A DNA stretch of 6,110 nt from Planctomycetota bacterium (GTDB lineage: Bacteria; Planctomycetota; UBA11346): contig JACDEC010000195.1 of the NCBI GenBank assembly GCA_013816645.1, positions 1 to 6,110 on the forward strand. The letters are read 5' to 3'. Below, one piece after another: positions 1 to 6,003 of the stretch; position 1 is the stretch's first letter, and each line of letters opens with the position of its first letter. The position numbers and the translations under genes are program-made. The notes beneath the pieces were generated by a model. The model was not told the DNA's origin, did no database searches, and saw only the letters and a list, made by a program, of their open reading frames with translations.

Positions 1-7
1 TCGCCCG

Positions 8-27
8 CCAGGGGCTGCCGCCCCTGG
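8..27. repeat. GC-rich perfect hairpin, probable dispersed intergenic repeat
   Basis: CCAGGGGC (8-15) and GCCCCTGG (20-27) form an 8-bp perfect stem around a TGCC tetraloop. The flanks read GCCCG before and ACCCGCC after. No T-run follows on either strand, so it is not a standard intrinsic terminator. Hairpins of this general form (a block of G/C with a short loop followed by 'GACCC') recur many times between genes in a number of GC-rich bacteria. I infer that this is one such copy, probably in the 3' region of a gene lying left of the window. Only one copy is visible here. Confidence 0.5.
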
Positions 28-71
28 ACCCGCCCTAGGCGCGACCGCCGGAGCCCATGCCCGTTGAGGCA

Positions 72-103
72 CTTGTCCCCGAACAAGCCGTCTGTTCCAG
101 ACG
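72..103. promoter_or_regulatory. Two adjacent inverted repeats upstream of the large secreted-protein gene
   Basis: Two inverted repeats lie side by side. CTTGT (72-76) pairs with ACAAG (83-87) across 6 nt, and CGTCTG (89-94) pairs with CAGACG (98-103) across TTC. They sit 60-90 nt before the start codon at 163, where an operator or a structured 5' leader would be expected. The second could be an RNA hairpin, though its 3-nt loop is tight. The first looks more like a dyad protein-binding site. No convincing -35/-10 pair is present. CAGAAT at 116-121 matches the -10 consensus at four of six positions but lacks a -35 at proper spacing. The function is inferred from position only. Confidence 0.3.
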
Positions 104-162
104 ACTGGTGAAACACAGAATTTGCCCTGGTCACGCCGCCGCCCACTTGGCGTACTGGTTGC

Positions 163-3100
163 ATGCACATCGCATCTTCTTCTGCATTGGCCCAGCGCGT
201 TCTCCTCGCTTGGCTGTTCGCCGCGCTCGGAGCGTTCCTCGCGAGCGCAGACGCGGCCCCCGCGATCGGCGTCCCGGTGTCCTACACGTTGCCGACCGAT
301 GGGCCGCTGCCGCGGACGTGGCGGGTGACCTTGGCGATCGTCGAGGCGAAGAATCCCGACTGGATCATCGGCCAGTTCGCGTGCGGGGTGGCGCGCACCG
401 TGACCGCCGAGAACAAGGGGACGTTTACCGAGATCTGGGACGGTCTCGACGACAACTACATGCCGGTGCCGCCGGGAACCTACGGCGTCAAGGGCATCTG
501 CATGCCGGCCGAGAAGTGGCCGGTCGACGACGCCTGGCACAGCATCGTTCCGCGCTACGCCACCGAGGCCACGGCCTTCCAGCGGCCGACCACGCCCTGG
601 AAGGTCCCCGAGCCGTTCGGCGGTGACCCCGTTGGCGCGCCGCTGATGGACGTGACCGTGTCGGAGCACGGGATCGCGGTCTTCTATTACGGATACCTCG
701 AGAACGGCACCAACAATCCGATGATCGACCTCAAGAAGCCGCTCGGCTTCGAACAGGTCCTGCGGGCGTTCAATTCCGGCGGAGCTGGCGGCGGGCACGC
801 CACCGCCACCGATGGCGAAACGGTATGGAGCCATTCCGCCGACGGTGGGCCGCACTTCCTCTATCGGGCGGACTCGCGGCCGTTCGGCAGCGACGTCGGC
901 GCGCACCGTCGCGACATCCACCTGCCCGATGGTCCGGTCACCGACATGGCGGTGTGGTGTGAGAAAGGCGGCCCGGCGCGCCGGGTCTTCGCCGCGCAGC
1001 GCGATCACAGCCTGAAGCCGGACAGCGCGCCCGCCAAGGGGCCCGCCGGCCAGGTCTCGGTCCAGGATGGCGCCGACGGCAAGGAACTGGGCAGCATCGC
1101 GGTCGAGACCCCGATCGGCATCGCGGTGCGCGGCGACGTCCTCTACGCCCTGCACGGCAAGGCCGGCGGCTGGGCGGTCAGCACCGTCGCCCTCGTCGGC
1201 GGTATCCCCCAGGGAGACTGGAAGCGCCAGTTCGATCTCGCCAAGGACGTCGCGCCCGCCGGCTTCGCCGTCGACCGCTCGCTGCGCTGCTACGTCAGCG
1301 ACGCCAAGACCAACCGCGTCCTCCAGTACGACCCCAAGGGCAAGGTGCTGCGCAGCCTCGGTCGGCTGACCGCCCAGAAGTCGGGCAGCTACGATCGCGA
1401 GACCTTCATGTCGCCCGCGCAGCTCGCGACATGGACTGCGCCCGATGGCGGCGAGCGGATCCTGGTGGTCGAGATGGCCGGACCGAACCGGGTCAGCGAG
1501 TGGAGCGCGGACGGCACGCTGGTCCGCGAGTTCCTCACCATGCAGACCCACGCCAACGGCGGGTGGACGGTCGACCCGGACAACGCCAACCACGTCTACA
1601 TCACCGGGCACCAGCACTGGCTGACCCGCTTCCTCGTCGATCCCGCCAAGCAGACCTGGACGGTCGACGCGGTGTGGCCGCTGGACCCGGCCCACTCCGG
1701 GCTCGGCGTCCCCTTCTTCATCCGCCGCAACGGCATCGCCTACCTCGCCACCGCGAAGGACTACAAGATCTTCCGCCAGGCCGGCGATCGTTGGGTCCTC
1801 TCGGCGGGAATCTTCCGCGCCCAGGTCGAGGGCAAGACCCGGCACACGACCTGGCACGACGCCGATGCCGACGGCGTGGTCGAGGCCTCCGAGAGCACGC
1901 CGCTCGAAGTCCCCCCGGGCGTCATGCGCTACCACGGCGAGCAGTGGCTCGAAGACCTCTCGCTGCTCGCCATCGTCCAGAATGGCAAGGACATCAAGCG
2001 CCTGGCCCCCGAATCCTTCGATGCCCATGGCAATCCAGTGTTCGGTGCCTGGAAGACCGTGCTCACCGATCCGGTGCTGGTCGCGCGCGCGGCCGGCAAG
2101 GCCGACGCCATCCATGGCGGCAACGAGCTCGGCGACAGCTTCGACAGCGATTGGGCGATGGCCGATGGCAGCGTCGAGGAGGGTTTCTACGTGCACGCGC
2201 GCAGCGGTTCGCGCGGCGCCAACTTCGGCAACCAGCACAAGGTCTCGCGCTACGTCCCCGACGGCAAGGGCGGCTACACCCAGAAATGGCGGACCGGCCG
2301 GGTTTCGCTGCACGGCACCGCGATGCCAGGCGAGATCATCAGCGCGCTCCACATGCGCAAGCCGATCAACGGCCTGCTCTCCATCATCGACAACACCCGT
2401 TGCGGTGTGGTGCTCTACACCGAGGACGGGCTCTACGTCGACACCCTGTTCCCCGATGGCCGGGCCTTCAGCCCGCAGATCGCCGGCATGTACTCGCTGC
2501 CCGGCGAGTTCTTCTCGGGCATCGTCATCCCCAACAAGGTCGACGGCCGCATCTACCTCGGCTTCGGCAAGAACACCCCGCAGCTGTTCGTCGCCGAAGG
2601 CTGGACGCTGAAGGACAACCCGGTCCGTCGCTTGACCGACCTGCCCAAGACGGTGCGCATCCTCGCCGCGCAGATCGCCCAGCCGCCCGAGATCGCGCTC
2701 TCGCTTCGCGGTGGCGCCGGTGCGGCGCGCTTCGCCGACATAGCACCGGCGATCGGCGGCGCGGTCCTCGACGGCTCGCTCGCGGGCTGGGAAGCCTGCC
2801 GTCCCATCCGCTTCCAGGCCGACAAGGATCGCACCGTCGAGGTGCGCCTGCTCTACGATCCCGAGAAGATCTACCTGCGTTGGAACGTGCGGCTCGGCGC
2901 GCCGTTCAAGGCCCAACCCCTGGCGCCGGTGGAGCGCATCTTCACCCATGATCGTCTGGCCGACACCCTGAGCTTCTACATCCAGGGCGATCCGCAGGCC
3001 AAGGCCGAGCTCGAGAAGGACGGCCGTCCCGGCGACGCGCGCATCGTCTTCGGGCTGTTCGACGACCAGGGCACGGTCAAGCCGGTGGCGCTGGGGATGT

Positions 3101-4035
3101 ACCCGCGGTGGGCGAAGGGCGGCAAGGCCCAGCAGTATTCCACCGCCGCCGGCGGCAAGGCCGCCTTCGAGCACGTCGCCGCGCTCGTCGACCTGAACAT
3201 GGCCTACCGGCTCGATGACGACAAGGCCGGCTACGTGCTGGTCGCCGCCATCCCGCGCACCGCGCTTCCCGGCCTGCCCGTGATGCACGACCAACTCCAC
3301 ACCCTGGTGAACTTCGAAGCGACCTTCGCCGGCCACCTCAAGACCTGGTGGGCCAACAGCGACGGTTCGGCGAGCACCGAGACCTACGACGAACCCACCG
3401 AGGCGCGCCTCTACCAGGGATCGTGGGCGCCGATGCGCTTCGTCGGCCTCGGCGAGGGTGTGCTGCTGCGCAACTGGCAGATCCTCGGGCCTTTCGGTGG
3501 TCCCGGAGCCGAGAAGTTCCAGGCCGACCTCGGTGGCCACGAGAAGGATGCCGGCCATGCCTTCTGCCGCGCAGCCGCCTATCCTCCGGATGACGGCACC
3601 GTCGATCTCGCCCAGGTCTTCACCGGCGACGCGATCAAAGGCTATTGGGGAGCGCCCGGCGATCTGCGCTGGCGCGCCGCCTCTCCCGCCGACCTCGACA
3701 ACCGCGTGGTATTCGGCGAGGCCGCCCAGGTCTGGTACGCCGCCACCTGGATCAACGTGCCCAAGGACACCGAGGTCCAGCTGCTCCTCCACGGCCATCA
3801 CCAGACGACGATCGCGTGGTTCCTCAACGATCAGGAGTTCCACCGCGGCGAGAGCGGCGACGGCAAGGAGAACCCCGCGCTGAGCAAGACCGTGACCCTC
3901 AAGGCGGGTTGGAACGAGGTGCGCCTGCGCGGCTACTGCGTCGGCTACCCGCCCTTCCGCGCCGGCGTCGTGGTCAAGGCCGACCCCGCGACCCTGTGGA
4001 AGCTGCGCCTATCCGGGACTCCGCCCGCTCGGTGA
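163..4035 (+). CDS. Large secreted modular protein: FlgD-like Ig, beta-propeller, CBM9-like and C-terminal beta-sandwich modules
   Basis: This is a 1290-residue protein of unproven function, probably exported and carbohydrate-associated. Residues 1-32 form a Sec signal peptide: Arg12, a hydrophobic core at 13-27, and a likely cut near ASADA/AP. Residues ~35-115 resemble the FlgD-type Ig module, ending in WDGLDDNYMPVPPGTY. Residues ~160-830 are a long propeller/NHL-like region with repeated strands such as RVLQYDPKGKVLRSLG and RVSEWSADGTLVREF. An EF-hand-type loop (D566, D568, D570, G571, E577) lies within it. Residues ~865-1085 look CBM9-like (LDGSLAGWEA, then LLYDPEKIYLRWNV). Residues ~1097-1285 are a beta-sandwich starting NWQILGPFGG and ending KAGWNEVRLRGY. 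No catalytic motif is recognised. In-frame TGA at 109-111 and no ATG or GTG between it and 163 support this start. There is no Shine-Dalgarno; TTG at 187 is an alternative that keeps the signal peptide. The reading frame is certain, the module boundaries approximate. Confidence 0.93.
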   Translation: MHIASSSALAQRVLLAWLFAALGAFLASADAAPAIGVPVSYTLPTDGPLPRTWRVTLAIVEAKNPDWIIGQFACGVARTVTAENKGTFTEIWDGLDDNYMPVPPGTYGVKGICMPAEKWPVDDAWHSIVPRYATEATAFQRPTTPWKVPEPFGGDPVGAPLMDVTVSEHGIAVFYYGYLENGTNNPMIDLKKPLGFEQVLRAFNSGGAGGGHATATDGETVWSHSADGGPHFLYRADSRPFGSDVGAHRRDIHLPDGPVTDMAVWCEKGGPARRVFAAQRDHSLKPDSAPAKGPAGQVSVQDGADGKELGSIAVETPIGIAVRGDVLYALHGKAGGWAVSTVALVGGIPQGDWKRQFDLAKDVAPAGFAVDRSLRCYVSDAKTNRVLQYDPKGKVLRSLGRLTAQKSGSYDRETFMSPAQLATWTAPDGGERILVVEMAGPNRVSEWSADGTLVREFLTMQTHANGGWTVDPDNANHVYITGHQHWLTRFLVDPAKQTWTVDAVWPLDPAHSGLGVPFFIRRNGIAYLATAKDYKIFRQAGDRWVLSAGIFRAQVEGKTRHTTWHDADADGVVEASESTPLEVPPGVMRYHGEQWLEDLSLLAIVQNGKDIKRLAPESFDAHGNPVFGAWKTVLTDPVLVARAAGKADAIHGGNELGDSFDSDWAMADGSVEEGFYVHARSGSRGANFGNQHKVSRYVPDGKGGYTQKWRTGRVSLHGTAMPGEIISALHMRKPINGLLSIIDNTRCGVVLYTEDGLYVDTLFPDGRAFSPQIAGMYSLPGEFFSGIVIPNKVDGRIYLGFGKNTPQLFVAEGWTLKDNPVRRLTDLPKTVRILAAQIAQPPEIALSLRGGAGAARFADIAPAIGGAVLDGSLAGWEACRPIRFQADKDRTVEVRLLYDPEKIYLRWNVRLGAPFKAQPLAPVERIFTHDRLADTLSFYIQGDPQAKAELEKDGRPGDARIVFGLFDDQGTVKPVALGMYPRWAKGGKAQQYSTAAGGKAAFEHVAALVDLNMAYRLDDDKAGYVLVAAIPRTALPGLPVMHDQLHTLVNFEATFAGHLKTWWANSDGSASTETYDEPTEARLYQGSWAPMRFVGLGEGVLLRNWQILGPFGGPGAEKFQADLGGHEKDAGHAFCRAAAYPPDDGTVDLAQVFTGDAIKGYWGAPGDLRWRAASPADLDNRVVFGEAAQVWYAATWINVPKDTEVQLLLHGHHQTTIAWFLNDQEFHRGESGDGKENPALSKTVTLKAGWNEVRLRGYCVGYPPFRAGVVVKADPATLWKLRLSGTPPAR

Positions 4036-4076
4036 GTTTCGCGACCTCCGGGCCAGGGAAGGCTCAACGCAAACTC
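4034..4076 (+). other. Bulged stem-loop overlapping the stop codon of the large gene
   Basis: GAGTTT (4034-4039) pairs with AAACTC (4071-4076). After one bulged C (4040), GCG (4041-4043) pairs with CGC (4068-4070), giving 9 bp. Inside, GGGCC (4050-4054) can pair with GGCTC (4061-4065), including one G-U pair, around an AGGGAA loop. The outer arm begins in the TGA stop codon. No U-run follows, so this is not a textbook intrinsic terminator. It could act as a 3'-end-protecting or RNA-processing structure, or as a partial terminator between the large gene and the ExbD pair. The pairing is seen directly; the role is inferred. Confidence 0.4.
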
Positions 4077-4097
4077 CGCTGAACCGTACCGCACCGC

Positions 4098-4124
4098 GCG
4101 CGTTCCTCCCCGCAGGAGGCGCGC
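4098..4124 (+). promoter_or_regulatory. Hairpin sequestering the Shine-Dalgarno of the first ExbD gene
   Basis: The Shine-Dalgarno AGGAGG (4114-4119) sits 5 nt before the ATG at 4125. GGAGG (4115-4119) pairs perfectly with CCTCC (4105-4109) around a CCGCA loop. The stem then continues with GCGCG (4098-4102) against CGCGC (4120-4124) after a two-base TT bulge. This makes 10 bp, nine of them G-C, ending exactly at the start codon. As RNA it should hide the ribosome-binding site strongly. The large gene ends 62 nt before the hairpin, so ribosomes finishing there would not normally melt it. An activator, an RNA-binding factor or temperature could open it; which of these is unknown. Confidence 0.55.
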
Positions 4125-4619
4125 ATGGCCCCGCAGCCCGCACCGTTGGCCGACGACGTCGACCTCAATCCGCTCATCGACGTCATCACCCTGTTGGTGG
4201 TGTTCTTCCTGCTCGCCGGGCGGATCAACACCACCGCGCGTCCCGACGCCATCACTGTGCCGCCGGGGCGCACCGCGACCACGCCGCCGCCCGGCGAACG
4301 CCTGGTGGTCAACCTCGCCGGCGCTGGCGACGATCTGCGCTTCGCCATCGGCAGCCGAACCTGGTCCGGGACCAGCGCGCCCTCCGGGCTGCGCGGCTTC
4401 CTCGATCAGGTGTGGGAGCGCGCGCCGCGCCGCGATGGCGCGGCCGATGTCGTGCTCGAGATCCGCGCCGATGGGGACGTCAGCTACCGCGCGGTGCAGG
4501 AGACCATGCAACTCGCCGCCGACAGCCTCGATCCCGCCGGCATGGTGCCCAAGGCCAGCGCGCAGCGGCCGTTCCACGCCATCGCCTTCACCACCCGATC
4601 CACCCAGGAGCAGCCATGA
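4125..4619 (+). CDS. ExbD/TolR-family biopolymer transport protein (first of a pair)
   Basis: A 164-residue single-pass inner-membrane protein of the ExbD/TolR family. These proteins pair with ExbB/TolQ-type proton channels to couple proton-motive force to TonB- or Tol-type work at the outer membrane. Seen here: a short cytoplasmic N-terminus, then the family signature DLNPLIDVITLLVVFFLLAG (13-32). Asp19 matches the essential transmembrane aspartate of ExbD. A Pro/Thr-rich linker (about 36-58) leads to a periplasmic domain ending in the typical VVLEIRADGDVSYRAVQETM (109-128). Length is slightly above the usual ~140 residues. The start is set by AGGAGG five bases upstream, which is buried in a strong hairpin. 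The stop overlaps the next start by ATGA, so the two are probably translationally coupled. No ExbB is adjacent. ExbD and TolR cannot be told apart from sequence alone, so I give no symbol. Confidence 0.9.
   Translation: MAPQPAPLADDVDLNPLIDVITLLVVFFLLAGRINTTARPDAITVPPGRTATTPPPGERLVVNLAGAGDDLRFAIGSRTWSGTSAPSGLRGFLDQVWERAPRRDGAADVVLEIRADGDVSYRAVQETMQLAADSLDPAGMVPKASAQRPFHAIAFTTRSTQEQP
4606..4619 (+). promoter_or_regulatory. Shine-Dalgarno and ATGA stop/start overlap between the two ExbD genes
   Basis: AGGAG (4606-4610) lies 5 nt before the ATG at 4616. The TGA of the first ExbD gene (4617-4619) overlaps that ATG. This fixes the start of the second gene at 4616, although its frame stays open upstream to an ATG at 4412 inside the first gene. 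It also suggests termination-reinitiation coupling, which would place both proteins under the control of the hairpin at 4098-4124. Confidence 0.75.
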
Positions 4620-5290
4620 GCGCCAGCGCCGAACTCGACGACACGGTCAACATGATCCCGCTGATCGACTGCATGTTCTTCCTCATCCTGTTCTTCATGC
4701 TGGTGACCAGGTTCACGCCCGATGAACAGGCCATCGCCAGTGTGCTGCCGTCGAACCAGGGCCCGGGCGACCGGGGCGATCCCACGCTGCTCGAGAATCC
4801 CCAGATCAACATCGCCATCTACCCCGCCGGGCTCGAGCGCGGGCACGATGAACGTGCCTACGCCGCCGCGGTCGACGGCCAGATCGCGAACGGCGTGTTC
4901 GCCGATGCGGCCTGCGTGCGGGTTGGCGGATCCGATCCGGTGACGGTGCTCGGCGCGCTGCTCGATCGTCCGAATGACGCGCAGAAGGCGCACATCGATG
5001 CGCTGCACACCGCCATCGCCAACGAGCTCGCCAGCCGCGAGGAGCAGGGGCTGCCGCGCGCGCAGCAGCATCCGATCGTGGTGTCGTGCTACTCCGGGCT
5101 GTCCTGGAAGTACGCCTTGCTCGCCTACGACGCGGTGCGCGCCTACGAGGGCTCTTTGGCAGGCGGGCGTATCAATCGTTCGGCCGAGGACCTCTCCTCG
5201 GCGCGCGCGGTCACCTTCGCGCCGCCGCTGATCCGCAACATTCAGAACGAGCAGGGGCGGGAGCTCGAAGCGATCATGCACCTGCGCTGA
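4616..5290 (+). CDS. ExbD/TolR-like protein with an enlarged periplasmic domain (second of a pair)
   Basis: A 224-residue protein whose N-terminus is clearly ExbD/TolR-like: VNMIPLIDCMFFLILFFMLV (11-30), with Asp18 as the proton-coupling aspartate inside one transmembrane helix. The rest (31-224) is periplasmic and clearly longer than in typical ExbD of ~140 residues. A recognisable ExbD-like strand-helix comes late (HPIVVSCYSGLSWKYALLAYDAV, 152-174). The extra length lies between about 70 and 150 and in a C-terminal tail (about 179-224). Cys19 follows the key Asp directly, an unusual place for a cysteine; Cys100 and Cys158 lie in the periplasmic part. The start at 4616 is chosen because it has AGGAG at good spacing and puts the membrane segment at the N-terminus. 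It probably forms a heteromeric unit with the preceding ExbD protein and an ExbB partner encoded elsewhere. It ends 15 nt before the convergent esterase gene. Confidence 0.82.
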   Translation: MSASAELDDTVNMIPLIDCMFFLILFFMLVTRFTPDEQAIASVLPSNQGPGDRGDPTLLENPQINIAIYPAGLERGHDERAYAAAVDGQIANGVFADAACVRVGGSDPVTVLGALLDRPNDAQKAHIDALHTAIANELASREEQGLPRAQQHPIVVSCYSGLSWKYALLAYDAVRAYEGSLAGGRINRSAEDLSSARAVTFAPPLIRNIQNEQGRELEAIMHLR

Positions 5291-5305
5291 ACGCCGGGCG
5301 CCAGC

Positions 5306-5947
5306 TCAGCCCTCGATCGCCGCCACGAATGCGCGCGCGATCGCCATGTGGCCGATGTGGTTGGGGTGGACGCGGTCCCAGGCGATCGATTCGACGGGCT
5401 GGTGGGCGGTGAGGCGGTCGAAGGCGGCCTGGACGTCGACCAGGATGGCGCCGTGGCGCTTGGCCACCGCGGCGACCGCGGCGCCGTAGGCGTCCATGCG
5501 CTTGCGCATCGGGGCGTCGCGGTTGGGCTCGATGTAGAAGGGGGTCATCAGCACCAGGCCGCGCACCGTCGGTTTGGTGCGGCCGACGAGGTCATCGAGC
5601 ACGCGCTGGTATTCGTCGAGCTGGACATGGATCTCGCCCTGGCGCGGCAGGTCGAACTGACGCCAGACATCGTTGATGCCGATCATGATCGACAGCCAAT
5701 CCGGGCGCAGGTCGAGCACGTCGCTCTGCCAGCGCGCGGCGAGGTCGCGCACGGTGTTGCCGCTCGACCCCATATTCACCACCCGCACCGCCGCCTGGGG
5801 ATGCGCGGTCATCAGCAGGGCGTCGACCTGGGCGACGTAGCCCTTGCCGATCGCCCCGAACAGGCCTTCGCCCACGGGACGGGCGCGCTCGCAGTCAGTG
5901 ATCGAATCGCCGATCATGATCAGCTTCTGGCGCGGTTGGATGAGCAT
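5306..5947 (-). CDS. Axe2-like SGNH/GDSL acetylxylan esterase, intracellular
   Basis: A 213-residue SGNH hydrolase closely resembling, as I recall it, Geobacillus stearothermophilus Axe2 (219 residues), an intracellular acetylxylan esterase that removes acetyl groups from xylo-oligosaccharides. All four SGNH blocks are visible: IGDSITDCERARP (12-24) with nucleophile Ser15; NMGSSGNTVRDL (58-69) with Gly63/Asn64; MIGINDVWRQFDLP (88-101) with Asn92; and AWDRVHPNHIGH (189-200) with Asp191 and His194 completing the triad. Ser15, Asp191 and His194 fall at the Axe2 residue numbers I remember, so there is almost no length change between blocks. There is no signal peptide, which fits a cytoplasmic enzyme acting after uptake. 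On the minus strand GGGAG sits 5 nt before the ATG (plus-strand 5953-5957), supporting the start. It is convergent with the ExbD pair, so not co-transcribed with it. Substrate preference is inferred from family resemblance. Confidence 0.9.
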   Translation of the reverse strand: MLIQPRQKLIMIGDSITDCERARPVGEGLFGAIGKGYVAQVDALLMTAHPQAAVRVVNMGSSGNTVRDLAARWQSDVLDLRPDWLSIMIGINDVWRQFDLPRQGEIHVQLDEYQRVLDDLVGRTKPTVRGLVLMTPFYIEPNRDAPMRKRMDAYGAAVAAVAKRHGAILVDVQAAFDRLTAHQPVESIAWDRVHPNHIGHMAIARAFVAAIEG

Positions 5948-6003
5948 GGGATCTCCCGGATGAGGGGTCCGAGGACATCGCCTTCCCGCCGCTGTTCAAC
6001 CTG

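Noticed and set aside
64..121. Sigma-70-like promoter using TTGAGG (64-69) or CAGAAT (116-121)
   Set aside because: TTGAGG has no -10 at 16-18 nt, and CAGAAT has no -35 at that distance. The two elements are too far apart to belong together.
57..626. Plus-strand ORF from ATG 57 with GGAG just upstream
   Set aside because: The GGAG is only 3 nt from the ATG, and most of the ORF overlaps the large secreted-protein gene in another frame. The product is Arg/His-rich with no recognisable fold, as expected from a GC-rich shadow frame.
1431..2951. 506-codon plus-strand ORF inside the large gene
   Set aside because: It lies wholly within the large gene in another frame and is extremely Arg/Ala/Pro-rich. 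Long shadow ORFs are normal at this GC content because stop codons are rare.
3945..4577. 210-codon minus-strand ORF across the gap before the ExbD pair
   Set aside because: It overlaps the end of the large gene and the first ExbD gene on the opposite strand and shows no known motif. It would cover the structured gap only by being a shadow.
4412..4615. Longer start (ATG 4412) for the second ExbD gene
   Set aside because: It would add 68 low-complexity Arg-rich residues before the membrane helix and overlap the first ExbD gene extensively. ATG 4616 has a proper Shine-Dalgarno and gives the normal ExbD N-terminus.
4484..5281. 265-codon minus-strand ORF opposite the ExbD pair
   Set aside because: The ExbD frames carry clear family signatures and good ribosome-binding sites. 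The antisense product is Arg/Val/Gly-rich without a recognisable motif.
5282..5310. Possible bidirectional terminator between the convergent stops
   Set aside because: GCTGA/TCAGC (5286-5290 with 5306-5310) is a 5-bp stem with a 15-nt loop, and TGA/TCA pairing is automatic for two convergent TGA stops. An alternative 6-bp bulged stem competes with it. There is no T-run on either strand.
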